Shown: positions 9,074 to 17,030 of the stretch, in pieces
How positions within the stretch are numbered: the stretch's first letter is position 1
Layout of the letters: each line of letters starts with the position of its first letter
Assembly: GCF_019303535.1 (NCBI RefSeq)
Contig: NZ_JACCIU010000001.1
Coordinates: 1,364,001-1,428,000 of the forward strand
Direction: 5' to 3'
Source of the DNA: Lactobacillus sp. Sy-1
GTDB taxonomy: Bacteria > Bacillota > Bacilli > Lactobacillales > Lactobacillaceae
DNA: 64,000 bases
Position numbers and translations under genes: made by a program
Notes under the pieces: generated by a model
Database searches by the model: none
What the model was told of the DNA's origin: nothing
What the model saw: only the letters and a program-made list of their open reading frames with translations

Positions 9074-10897
9074 TTATTGAGCTTTTAAGTCGTTACCAGC
9101 AAATTGAGCGTTATAAAGATCGGCATAGAAACCATTTTTAGCCAATAGTTGATTATGATTCCCAGTTTCAATAATGTGTCCCTGGTTCATAACCACGATT
9201 TTATCCGAATTTTGAATCGTTGAAAGCCGGTGGGCCACCACAAAACTAGTCCGCCCCTTAATCAAGCTATCCATTGCGTGTTGAATCAACATTTCGGTCC
9301 GCGTATCAACCGAACTGGTAGCCTCATCCAAAATTAAAATTTCCGGATTTGCAATGAAAGCTCGGGCAATTGTTAGCAATTGCCGTTGGCCTTGTGAAAT
9401 ATTGGAAGCACTTTCGTTTAGAATTGTGTCATATCCATCAGGGAGTTTGCGAATAAACTCATCGGCATGCGCTTCTTTGGATGCCTTATAAACATCGGCA
9501 TCGGAAGCATTCGCATTCCCGTATTTAATGTTGTCAAAGATGGTTCCTGTAAATAACCAAGTATCTTGAAGCACCATTGCAATGTGCGAACGAAGTTCAG
9601 GCCGCGTCATATGCTGAGTGTCTAGTCCGTCTAGGCGAACTGAACCCCCGTCCACATCGTAAAACCGTTCTAGTAGGTTAATGATGGTCGTCTTCCCAGC
9701 ACCAGTTGGACCAACAATGGCAACACTCGACCCCTTTGGAACATCAAGGTTAAAACCATCAATCAGCGGAATCTTAGGATCATATCTAAAATCAACGTTT
9801 GAAAATTGAATTTTGTCACCATTTTCAACCCGGTTTTGATTACTGGTATCGGAAGGCTTCATCTCAGGTTCATCTAGCACTTCAAAAATCCGTTCTGCAG
9901 ATGCAATTGTTGATTGAATCGTGTTCGTAATATTAGCTAGGGAAGTAATTGGCTGGGAGAACATATCAGTATATTGAAGAAATGCTTGCACATTCCCAAT
10001 TGTAACGCTCCCGGAAATCACCTGAACGGCCCCAATAATTGCAACGAAAACGTAGTCCAAGTTCTTAATGAAGTTCATCATTGGAAACATAAAACTAGAA
10101 ATGAACTGGGCCTTCCAAGCAGAATTATAGTAGGCTTCATTTTGTTTTTCGAAGTCCTCAATTACGTCTTGTTCGCGATTAAAAGTCTTTACAACATTAT
10201 GACCAGCAAAGTTTTCTTCAACCTGTCCATTAACCTGCCCTAAGTGTTTCTGTTGAGCAGTGAAGTAGCGTTGGGAGCGGGGCGCTAAAAAGCCAACCGC
10301 TAACAAGCTAAGTGGGACTGTCACAAATGCCCCTAAGGTTAGTTGCCAACTAATCGTCAGCATCATCACGATTACCCCTAGGAATAACACAATACTATTG
10401 ATTAACTGACTAAGGTTGGACTGGAGCATGGTAGAAATATTATCCATATCGTTTACCGCTCTGGACATGATGTCTCCCTTTGAATGTTGGTCGTAAAACG
10501 ATACCGGAAGGCGTTCCATCTTAGCTTTTAAATCTTTTCTGAGTCTATAAACCACTTTTTGAGAAAGGGTCGCCATAATGCGTTGAACCCCAATGTTTAA
10601 TCCACCAGAAATCAAAAACAAACTTCCGGTAAAAATTAAGATCCTAACGACGGCACTAAAGTCAATTGCGTAAAGGCCGCTTGAATTCTTAATTCCCTTT
10701 GAGACCCCTTCAAAAACAATTGTTGTCGCCTCCCCTAACATCTTAGGGGTCACGATATCAAGTGCAACTGAAAAGAAGACCATTATAAAAACACTAATCA
10801 GGCTAATTCGCCATGGCTTTAAATAACGCACCAGTCGAAAGGTCGATTGCCAAAAATTGTCAGCTCGTTGGCCCTTCTTGAAATTATTCTTTGGCAT
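9074..10897 (-). CDS. ABC exporter half-transporter with canonical ATPase site (BmrD/YheH-like)
   Basis: The 607-residue half-transporter has a six-helix exporter domain (about 35-320) and a C-terminal ATPase domain with Walker A GPTGAGKT near residue 390, a signature reading ISQGQRQ instead of LSGGQ, Walker B ILILDEATSSVD and H-loop VAHRLST. It is encoded directly after, and overlapping by 14 nt, a second half-transporter whose catalytic residues are degenerate. That asymmetry is characteristic of heterodimeric multidrug exporters such as BmrCD and LmrCD. The substrate is probably a drug or lipid, by family only. Confidence 0.9.
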   Translation of the reverse strand: MPKNNFKKGQRADNFWQSTFRLVRYLKPWRISLISVFIMVFFSVALDIVTPKMLGEATTIVFEGVSKGIKNSSGLYAIDFSAVVRILIFTGSLFLISGGLNIGVQRIMATLSQKVVYRLRKDLKAKMERLPVSFYDQHSKGDIMSRAVNDMDNISTMLQSNLSQLINSIVLFLGVIVMMLTISWQLTLGAFVTVPLSLLAVGFLAPRSQRYFTAQQKHLGQVNGQVEENFAGHNVVKTFNREQDVIEDFEKQNEAYYNSAWKAQFISSFMFPMMNFIKNLDYVFVAIIGAVQVISGSVTIGNVQAFLQYTDMFSQPITSLANITNTIQSTIASAERIFEVLDEPEMKPSDTSNQNRVENGDKIQFSNVDFRYDPKIPLIDGFNLDVPKGSSVAIVGPTGAGKTTIINLLERFYDVDGGSVRLDGLDTQHMTRPELRSHIAMVLQDTWLFTGTIFDNIKYGNANASDADVYKASKEAHADEFIRKLPDGYDTILNESASNISQGQRQLLTIARAFIANPEILILDEATSSVDTRTEMLIQHAMDSLIKGRTSFVVAHRLSTIQNSDKIVVMNQGHIIETGNHNQLLAKNGFYADLYNAQFAGNDLKAQ

Positions 10898-12626
10898 TTA
10901 ATTCACCCCCTGATTTAATTTGGGAACTAACGATGGATTGGTATGTCGGGTTGGTTGCCAATAATTCTTTATGGTTTCCTTGACCAACCACTTTTCCATC
11001 ATCTAATACGATAATTTGATCAGCATTGGCAATTGTGGAAACCCGTTGCGCAACAATTACTGAAATCGCCTTACTAATTTTATCATCAGCCTGTAAATCA
11101 GCTCGTAACTTAGCATCGGTTTTAAAATCAAGAGCAGAAAACGAATCGTCAAAGACGTAAATCTGAGCATCCTTAACGATTGTTCTAGCAATCGCTAACC
11201 GTTGCTTTTGGCCCCCAGAGAAGTTCTCGCCATTTTGTTCAACCTTGGTATCCAAACCGGATTCAGCCCTGATGAAATCAGCGGCTTGGGCAATTTCCAA
11301 CGCTCGCCAAATTTCATCGTCACTAGCGTGTTCGTTTCCAAACTGCATGTTGCTTCTAACCGTTCCTTGGAAGAGGACCGCTTTTTGTTGGGTAATGGAA
11401 ACTAATTTGTGTAGTTCCCGTTGACTCATTTGATTAACCGCTAATCCATCAATCTTAACCACACCCTTTTCAGGTTCGATTAAACGTGGAATGAGGTTAA
11501 CCAGTGTCGACTTCCCAGATCCAGTTCCGCCAATAATCGCCAGCGTTTGTCCCGAGTGAACTTGGAATGAAACGTTTGAAAGCGCACATTCTTCAGCATG
11601 TTCGTAACGGTAGCTAACGTCGTCAAATGCTAAGGTAGCCTGGGCACTTTCATTGGGTTGTACTGGTTTGGCAGGATCATTAATTGTGTCCTCGCTTTCT
11701 AGCACTTCGTTAATTCTAGCAGCAGAGGCTGAAGCACGTGGTAGAAATACAAAGATAAATGAAAGCATGGTAAAACTAATCAAAATTTGCGTAGAATAGC
11801 TCATAAATGCGACTAAGTTCCCGACTGCGAAGGTTTGGCCAGCAATTAACTGACTTCCAAACCAAACAATTGCAATGTTTGTAAAGTTAAGAATTACGGT
11901 CAGTGATGGAAATAACATCGCGGTGAGGCGGTAAACCTTGAGCCCAGTGTTCATGTAATTACGGTTATAATGGTCGAATCGTTTTTGTTCGTATTGATCC
12001 CGGTTAAACGCCCGAATTACCCGAACTCCGGTCAATCCCTCCCGAAAAGTCAGATTTAAATCATCAGTCTTAGTCTGAATACTCTTAAATAACGGAATGG
12101 CGCGGCGCATAATAAAATAAATAATAACCACTAAAACAATTAATGAAATTAAAAAGATCGTTGTTAACTTTGGACTCATTGTAAACGCTAGCACAATCGC
12201 TGTTACCAACATGATCGGTGACATAATCATCATCCGCAGCATATTAACCATTACGTTTTGAATCTGGACAACATCGTTAGTTGCCCGCGTAATTAATGAA
12301 GAATCGCCAAATTTATCAATATCTTGTTCGGAGAAGTAAATTACCTTTCGATAAATTGCCGAACGAATTTTCTTTCCCATTAACTGCGACTGGGTCGCTG
12401 CAAAGTAGATGTTCCCACCCGCAGCAATAACCGATAAAATGGAAAGGAAAAACATCAATGTCCCTTGAACAATGATGTAGTGCATATCATGCTTAGCAAT
12501 CCCCTGGTTGATAATGCCAGCGGTCAAAGTAGGTACGTATAGGAAGGCAATTACTTGAATTACCATAAATAAAACCGCCCCTAAGGCGGCCCACTTATTT
12601 AAAAATCGCTTTGCAAGTTTTATCAT
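10884..12626 (-). CDS. ABC exporter half-transporter with degenerate ATPase site (BmrC/YheI-like)
   Basis: The 580-residue half-transporter has an exporter membrane domain followed by an ATPase domain with Walker A GGTGSGKST and an intact signature FSGGQKQR. The Walker B reads IYVFDDSFSALD, with Asp at the catalytic Glu position, and the H-loop reads VAQRVST, with Gln instead of His. These changes mark the non-hydrolysing site of a heterodimeric exporter, complementary to the partner encoded downstream. It is the first gene of the operon and lies behind a MerR-type promoter at 12735-12765. Confidence 0.9.
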   Translation of the reverse strand: MIKLAKRFLNKWAALGAVLFMVIQVIAFLYVPTLTAGIINQGIAKHDMHYIIVQGTLMFFLSILSVIAAGGNIYFAATQSQLMGKKIRSAIYRKVIYFSEQDIDKFGDSSLITRATNDVVQIQNVMVNMLRMMIMSPIMLVTAIVLAFTMSPKLTTIFLISLIVLVVIIYFIMRRAIPLFKSIQTKTDDLNLTFREGLTGVRVIRAFNRDQYEQKRFDHYNRNYMNTGLKVYRLTAMLFPSLTVILNFTNIAIVWFGSQLIAGQTFAVGNLVAFMSYSTQILISFTMLSFIFVFLPRASASAARINEVLESEDTINDPAKPVQPNESAQATLAFDDVSYRYEHAEECALSNVSFQVHSGQTLAIIGGTGSGKSTLVNLIPRLIEPEKGVVKIDGLAVNQMSQRELHKLVSITQQKAVLFQGTVRSNMQFGNEHASDDEIWRALEIAQAADFIRAESGLDTKVEQNGENFSGGQKQRLAIARTIVKDAQIYVFDDSFSALDFKTDAKLRADLQADDKISKAISVIVAQRVSTIANADQIIVLDDGKVVGQGNHKELLATNPTYQSIVSSQIKSGGELNAKE

Positions 12627-12734
12627 TTAATCACCACTTTCTAATAATTCATGTCAAAACAATAATCTAATAATTATAGTGCTTTTTCTTATGAAAACAA
12701 AGTAAATTGACGTTTAATAAACACACTCAACATT

Positions 12735-12765
12735 TAGTATAGCAGTTGGAGTGAACTCAGGGTCA
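12735..12765 (-). promoter_or_regulatory. MerR-type promoter/operator for the ABC exporter operon
   Basis: On the minus strand, -35 TTGACC (12765-12760) and -10 TATACT (12740-12735) are separated by 19 bp, the over-long spacer typical of MerR-activated promoters. The spacer holds a dyad, GAGTTCACTC. Nearly the same element lies before the MerR-nitroreductase gene at 39661-39691. Confidence 0.75.
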
Positions 12766-12788
12766 ATCAAAAAGACCAACTAAAAGCC

Positions 12789-12828
12789 AAAAAATAAGCC
12801 ACTGCATTTTTAAATACAGCGGCTTATC
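12789..12828 (-). terminator. Terminator after tRNA-Gln
   Basis: On the minus strand ATAAGCCGCTGTATTT pairs with AAATGCAGTGGCTTAT and is followed by a T-run, just past the 3' end of the tRNA. Confidence 0.85.
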
Positions 12829-12834
12829 TATTGA

Positions 12835-12906
12835 TTGGGTATACTGGGCTCGAACCAGTAAATTAAGGATTCAGAGTCCTCTGCCTTACCATTTGGCGAA
12901 TACCCA
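12835..12906 (-). tRNA. tRNA-Gln (anticodon CUG)
   Basis: On the minus strand the sequence folds into a cloverleaf: acceptor TGGGTAT/ATACCCA, anticodon stem GAGGA/TCCTT with loop CTCTGAA, and a T-arm with loop TTCGAGC. The anticodon CUG reads CAG. The U1-A72 first pair fits bacterial tRNA-Gln. CCA is not encoded. A strong promoter and a terminator flank it. Coordinates are by hand and may be off by one base at either end. Confidence 0.88.
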
Positions 12907-12923
12907 AAAATAATTACCTAATT

Positions 12924-13008
12924 ATGATAACGTTTTTAAAAAAATCTGTCAAACAAAAATATAAATTAACCATCAGAATTGACAAACAGCTAGTTTTTAA
13001 ACTATACT
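12924..13008. promoter_or_regulatory. Divergent tRNA promoters
   Basis: For tRNA-Gln, TTGACA (12952-12947) and TATCAT (12929-12924) lie on the minus strand with a 17-bp spacer. For tRNA-Glu, TTGACA (12979-12984) and TATACT (13003-13008) lie on the plus strand with an 18-bp spacer. Both are close to consensus, as expected for stable RNA genes. Confidence 0.8.
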
Positions 13009-13026
13009 GATTGTTGTTCTAGTTTT

Positions 13027-13100
13027 TGCCCGCTGGTCAAACTGGTTTAAGACGTCGCCCTCTCAAGGCGGAGCTACGGGTTCGATCCCCGTGCGGGCGA
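13027..13100 (+). tRNA. tRNA-Glu (anticodon CUC)
   Basis: The D-arm, the anticodon stem TCGCC/GGCGG with loop CTCTCAA, and the T-arm ACGGG/CCCGT all resemble lactobacillar tRNA-Glu, but the anticodon is CUC, so it reads GAG. The acceptor pairs GCCCGC with GCGGGC. Counting seven pairs gives U1 opposite G72, where G1-C72 is expected in tRNA-Glu. CCA is not encoded. A promoter and a terminator flank it. Confidence 0.85.
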
Positions 13101-13114
13101 TATCAGATGATAGA

Positions 13115-13145
13115 GGTCGTTCCATTATTATGGAACGGCCTTTTA
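13115..13145 (+). terminator. Terminator after tRNA-Glu
   Basis: GGTCGTTCCAT and ATGGAACGGCC form an 11-bp stem (one wobble) followed by TTTTATT. Confidence 0.88.
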
Positions 13146-13247
13146 TTGTGATTTTATTAAATCATAATTATTAGAATTGACATTCCCTAGTAAAAACAAT
13201 ATTCTGAAAAACAGATATTGTAACCTTATATATGGGAGTTTTTAATA

Positions 13248-13718
13248 ATGAAAAAAATATTACTGCTCAGTGTTAGTTCACTAGCCCTCTTGTTATCCGC
13301 ATGTAGCTCGTCTACAACCAATAAATCAGCAACTAATCAGCCAAAGTATTCACAAATTAATACTGCTGAATATAAACCAATTAACGAAAGCATTTCAACT
13401 AAAAAATTAAAGCAATTAAAACCTAATAACACCAAGTATTTTCATAAAAAATACTCCATCAAGGGCGAAGTGGTGAAGGTCGGTAAGAAGTTCCAGGGAA
13501 GTGCCACTTACGTAATCAAGGACCTTAAGACGAAATTGACCTACGCTTCAGTAACCAGTGGCACTAAAACATTCAATGGCTTTAAAGTCGGCGATAAAGC
13601 CACTTTCGCAATTAATGGATTGACTAGAATTGCCAAGAAAAATAATTTAAACGGACTAACGACTAAGGATAATCCTAGTCGCTTGAGTACCGTCACAATT
13701 GCAATCGGTAAGTACTAA
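13248..13718 (+). CDS. Small secreted lipoprotein, unknown function
   Basis: The 156-residue protein starts with a lipoprotein signal peptide and lipobox LSAC (cysteine at residue 19), followed by a Ser/Thr/Asn linker. The C-terminal ~100 residues are basic and beta-rich (GEVVKVGKKFQG, FKVGDKATFAI), suggesting an OB-like fold. It should be anchored to the outer face of the membrane. GGGAG precedes the ATG, and TTGACA/TATTCT promoter elements lie about 50 nt upstream. I do not recognise a family. Confidence 0.85.
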   Translation: MKKILLLSVSSLALLLSACSSSTTNKSATNQPKYSQINTAEYKPINESISTKKLKQLKPNNTKYFHKKYSIKGEVVKVGKKFQGSATYVIKDLKTKLTYASVTSGTKTFNGFKVGDKATFAINGLTRIAKKNNLNGLTTKDNPSRLSTVTIAIGKY

Positions 13719-13748
13719 AAAAAACGGGCTCTAAGAGCTCGTTTTTTT
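13717..13748. terminator. Bidirectional terminator
   Basis: AACGGGCTC pairs with GAGCTCGTT around a TAA loop, with an A-run before and a T-run after. It lies between the convergent lipoprotein and C39-like genes and overlaps both ends. Confidence 0.9.
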
Positions 13749-14439
13749 AATAGCTAATTGCAAGAAAGTTAGCTGCTTTCCAACGTTTTAACAGTTGTTT
13801 TTTAGCAATCGTATTAACAGTTCCAGTTTGGGGATCAATATAGAAAAATAACTTCTTATTAAAACCCGTCAATAAGATCGAAGTCCCAAGGCTCCCATGA
13901 AGGCCCCCCACCCACATCATAATTGGTCGTTCACGGCGCAAGTGCTTCCGCAATCGACGTAACTTTTTATTCGATAGGTTTTTAAAGGAGCCCGCCTGTT
14001 GAACAATAATTGTAAAGAAATCTGCAGGCAATGGGATTTCCATTTGTGAATTATTAAATAATGAACTTAGCGTAGCAATGGTGACATCACTACCGGCATA
14101 CCGCAATAGCATTAACGCTGTCGTCGCGTAACTACTTTGGGCGTCGTCAGCAGGCTGCTTAACGGCACTAACTGCCAGACGGCGGTAGTTATTCCGGACA
14201 CTCTTAAGCGGCAACCAGCCGGTAACTGGATCATCATTAAAGAAGTACCAAGCGTGCTTATTGAAATAACCGAACCTAGAAATTTTAAATTCACCCTTAG
14301 CGACCTGACGTGGAATTTTAATTTTACGGATTTTAACTTGGTGTTCTAACTCGGGAACGAACCAGTCTGCCATTGGTGACCGCTTTAACTTAACGTAAAA
14401 TGAGCGGGTCTCCTCGCTGGCAATCGTAGTCGATTTCAC
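13747..14439 (-). CDS. Cytoplasmic C39-like (papain-fold) protein lacking the catalytic cysteine
   Basis: The 230-residue protein has no signal peptide. Its C-terminal part resembles the peptidase C39-like (C39_2) fold: QSSYATTALMLLRYAG stands where the family has a Q..x..C[GA] motif, and GGLHGSLGTSILLTGF followed by YIDPQTG resembles the His and Asp block. No cysteine is present at the nucleophile position, so it is probably a pseudopeptidase. The N-terminal ~75 residues look SH3-like (HAWYFFNDDPVTGWLPL). The GTG start at 14439 is supported by GGGGTGA. The family assignment is tentative. Confidence 0.65.
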   Translation of the reverse strand: MKSTTIASEETRSFYVKLKRSPMADWFVPELEHQVKIRKIKIPRQVAKGEFKISRFGYFNKHAWYFFNDDPVTGWLPLKSVRNNYRRLAVSAVKQPADDAQSSYATTALMLLRYAGSDVTIATLSSLFNNSQMEIPLPADFFTIIVQQAGSFKNLSNKKLRRLRKHLRRERPIMMWVGGLHGSLGTSILLTGFNKKLFFYIDPQTGTVNTIAKKQLLKRWKAANFLAISY

Positions 14440-14541
14440 TTATTTCACCCCATTAAAAATTAGATGCTTAATATTTCTATTATATCTTAAATCACCACTC
14501 AAATGGTGAAATTTGTGGCTTACTAATAAAAGCTTATCATT

Positions 14542-14569
14542 TTGACATTGGTTTCAATTATGCTAATAT
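14542..14569 (+). promoter_or_regulatory. ssrA promoter
   Basis: TTGACA (14542-14547) and TAATAT (14564-14569) with a 16-bp spacer lie just before the tmRNA 5' end at 14586. Confidence 0.65.
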
Positions 14570-14585
14570 ATATTAGTACTATATC

Positions 14586-14957
14586 GGGGTCGTTATGGAT
14601 TCGACGGGTATAGGTTGAGCCTGAATTGCGCTCCGTGGCATCGACCACGTTAAAAACGCTCAGTTTTCTATTATAACTGCAAACAATAATACAAACAACT
14701 ACGCCGTAGCTGCCTAAACAGTATGCTCAGCGTGATCCGTCTAGCCTCGTCCATGGGTTAGTGCCGGGTCCTAAATTAAGTGGACTTACGCTAGTTGCTC
14801 ACACCTGAAGTGACTAGAAGAGACTAATCAGGTTAGCTAGCCATGCATGCCCTGGAATACGGCGTTTTGGCTAGTGAATGCGCAAATAGTATCCCTATGA
14901 ACGTAGATATTCGGGTGGCAATATGCTCGGACGCGGGTTCGACTCCCGCCGACTCCA
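14586..14957 (+). ncRNA. ssrA: Transfer-messenger RNA
   Basis: The 372-nt RNA rescues stalled ribosomes and tags the nascent chain for proteolysis. The 5' end GGGGTCGTTATGGATTCGAC and the 3' end (T-arm GGGTTCGACTCCC, then CGACTCC) form the tRNA-like domain, with GGGGTCG/CGACTCC as the acceptor stem. The tag reading frame runs from the GCA resume codon at 14679 to TAA at 14715-14717 and encodes ANNNTNNYAVAA, close to known Lactobacillaceae tags. CCA is not encoded. The 3' end of ssrA is a classical integration site, and remnants of a mobile element follow. Confidence 0.97.
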
Positions 14958-14970
14958 TTGCTACGAAAGT

Positions 14971-15018
14971 GCCTGCTATTATTCAATGGTTAAATCGTTG
15001 ATGTAGCGGGCCTTTTCT
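14971..15018 (+). terminator. ssrA terminator
   Basis: GCCTGCTA pairs with TAGCGGGC, with an inner TCAA/TTGA helix, followed by CTTTTCTTT. Confidence 0.75.
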
Positions 15019-15059
15019 TTACTTTGATAGGTATATATAAATAAAATCAAATATTAAAA

Positions 15060-15100
15060 CGTAGTCATTTCCGTAGCCAACCGTAGTCAAAACCGTATTC
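15060..15100 (+). repeat. Four phased direct repeats, possible integrase arm sites
   Basis: Copies of the consensus CCGTAGTCAA begin near 15059, 15071, 15081 and 15093, about one helical turn apart. The copies read CGTAGTCAT, CCGTAGCCAA, CCGTAGTCAA and CCGTATTCAA. They lie about 100 nt beyond the ssrA 3' end. Arm-type binding sites of tyrosine integrases are short direct repeats next to att sites, which fits the integrase remnant at 17 kb. This interpretation is inferred. Confidence 0.5.
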
Positions 15101-15149
15101 AAAAATAGTAAGCAATTTAAAATAATATCGTGGGTGTAGTGGGATGTAG

Positions 15150-15176
15150 GGTTACTCTTAATTGAGTAGCCTTTTC
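15150..15176 (+). terminator. Orphan terminator-like hairpin
   Basis: GGTTACTC pairs with GAGTAGCC around TTAATT and is followed by TTTTC. No gene lies directly upstream, so it may belong to a lost gene of the element. Confidence 0.55.
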
Positions 15177-15958
15177 ATTTTGACTAATTAAAGAGGAGTC
15201 CAATCACTACCCTTTAAATTTTGAGCATAGATTATAATAATAGTAATTTATCCATCATATTAAAACATTGATATATCAGTAATCATCAAAAATATGAAGA
15301 ATGTAAATTGTAATCTTGGCGTTCGCATCATTTTTAGTAAAAACTATCATATTATGAAATCATTTTATTAAACATTTTGACTAAAGTAGTGTTAACAATA
15401 GTGTGCACTGTCATAAGCGGATTAATCCTAAATTTTTTAATTCACTAATAGGTAGTTAAGAATAAGGACACAATTGGTTAATTACTGCTTGTGTTTTTAT
15501 TTTACCATTTTTATGGAATTAAATGTAATTGCAGTAATTCATTTTATGTCAGTAAAAAAGTACAACAATCATGATCCTCCTCTGTCACGTTGGTTATTAA
15601 TATTACTATTATCGATTTGATCGATTAGTTCATCGAAAGTATCCATGGCGTTCTCATTAAGTATTAATATATTTACACATGAATAAATAAAAAATGCTAA
15701 CGTTTTGCACTGCGGGACATGTTTTTAGCAACCTTGTTCACCAGCGATTTTATCTATCGTTGGATCTTCCACCAATGGGCATGCCCCCACTGAAGCTCTT
15801 AAAGTGTTGATTTACTTAAAAATCCTCGCTTGTTCTTTCGTCAAGTTAACATAAGTGCTAAATCAATAAAAATTTGTTAAAATTATCTTAAATATTAAAT
15901 ATATATTTTGTATTTACAATCAAGTTTTGCCAACAAAATAAACAGCAGGTGATTACAT

Positions 15959-16915
15959 ATGAAAAAATCAATTATTTATTTAGCAACCCTTTCTACTTTA
16001 GTAGTGGGGAGCAGTGCAATTGTTCACACGGTTAACTCTAATTTTACTTTTAGCTACGTTGCACACGCTGGCGTTCCTAATCGCTCAATGTTAGTTGCAC
16101 CAATTTCTGATAACGATGCTAAATACGTTACGTTTTATAACGGCCAAGACGGTAGTCCTGAACTAACGGATGAAGGTTCAAACTACTACCAAGATGTGAT
16201 TGGTGGCAACGGGACTTTAGTCCGTTATGCCATTCGTAGTACCGCACCCTATGTTTTAAAGGTCTATGATAGTTCTAGCCCCAGTGAGCCAGTTAATAAT
16301 GACAACTACACCGAGGCTAGCGAAGCCAATGATAAAGATTTCTTAGACACCCTCTATCAATTTACATTTATCCCTAAGCCGGAATACGCTAGCACGATGC
16401 AGCCAATCACAGTATCCTTTATTGCTTTCGGTGCCGATGCTAATGGAGTAAACGACTTTTATAGTAAGTATGTCCAAAGTCCAAACACCTATTCGATCAA
16501 AGATTTAAAGACCGATGTTTTGAACATGGATGCTAGTTCATATTCACAAGTTGGATTTGGAACTGGAACGCCTGACTCACAGTCTGAGGACCGTAATAAA
16601 TTTGTAAATGAATTGAATATTATTTTAAAGAACTACCTAAATGAAAACGTTGATACTAACGATACCCCATCAACGGCTCCTAGCACTTCAGCAAGTAATA
16701 GTTCTTCAAACAATGCTAATAGTGATAATAGTAATAACAAAACCAAGGATAAAAAGGCTCAACGAAGTAAAGTCAAGCAAGCTAAGCAGAAGGTTAAGAA
16801 TACTCAAAAAAACGTCAAAAAAGCTAAAAAAGATGGCGGTAAAAAGCTAGCTAAGGCTGAGCGCGCATTGAAGCAAGCTAAAAAACAATTGTACAAGTTA
16901 GAAAACCATTCATAG
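15959..16915 (+). CDS. Secreted protein with lysine-rich C-terminal tail
   Basis: The 318-residue protein has a Sec signal peptide with a likely cleavage after AHA near residue 37. A globular region of about 190 residues of unknown family follows, then a Ser/Asn/Thr-rich linker (about 235-265) and a ~55-residue lysine-rich, probably coiled-coil tail (KQAKQKVKNTQKNVKKAKKD region). There is no LPxTG motif or membrane anchor. Such a basic tail may hold the protein to wall teichoic acids electrostatically, which is an inference. The same architecture recurs in the protein at 20400-21683, on the other side of the reverse transcriptase. The AGGTGA site supports the start. Confidence 0.82.
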   Translation: MKKSIIYLATLSTLVVGSSAIVHTVNSNFTFSYVAHAGVPNRSMLVAPISDNDAKYVTFYNGQDGSPELTDEGSNYYQDVIGGNGTLVRYAIRSTAPYVLKVYDSSSPSEPVNNDNYTEASEANDKDFLDTLYQFTFIPKPEYASTMQPITVSFIAFGADANGVNDFYSKYVQSPNTYSIKDLKTDVLNMDASSYSQVGFGTGTPDSQSEDRNKFVNELNIILKNYLNENVDTNDTPSTAPSTSASNSSSNNANSDNSNNKTKDKKAQRSKVKQAKQKVKNTQKNVKKAKKDGGKKLAKAERALKQAKKQLYKLENHS

Positions 16916-17030
16916 ACGTACAAAACGACTTTTCACTCTCCCTAATTTATTACGAAACAATAAAGCCGAAAAATAAATTTATTATCCTTCTTACATACCA
17001 AATCCAGTGGATATCAAGGAGGAAATAATT

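Larger units (their letters stand above)
15019..15958. other. Gene-free, AT-rich segment downstream of ssrA (element remnant)
   Basis: No intact gene is visible over 940 nt. The segment holds phased direct repeats (15060-15100), an orphan terminator hairpin (15150-15176), a perfect GGGCATGCCC palindrome (15777-15786) and vestigial minus-strand coding traces. One is a 25-codon frame at about 15652-15575 that ends in GGAGGATCATGA, as if coupled to a lost downstream gene. Together with the integrase pseudogene this suggests a decayed prophage or integrative element at ssrA. Confidence 0.5.

Noticed and set aside
15777-15786. Perfect palindrome GGGCATGCCC
   Set aside because: It is short, unpaired with any other copy, and has no promoter or gene next to it; I see no basis for a function.
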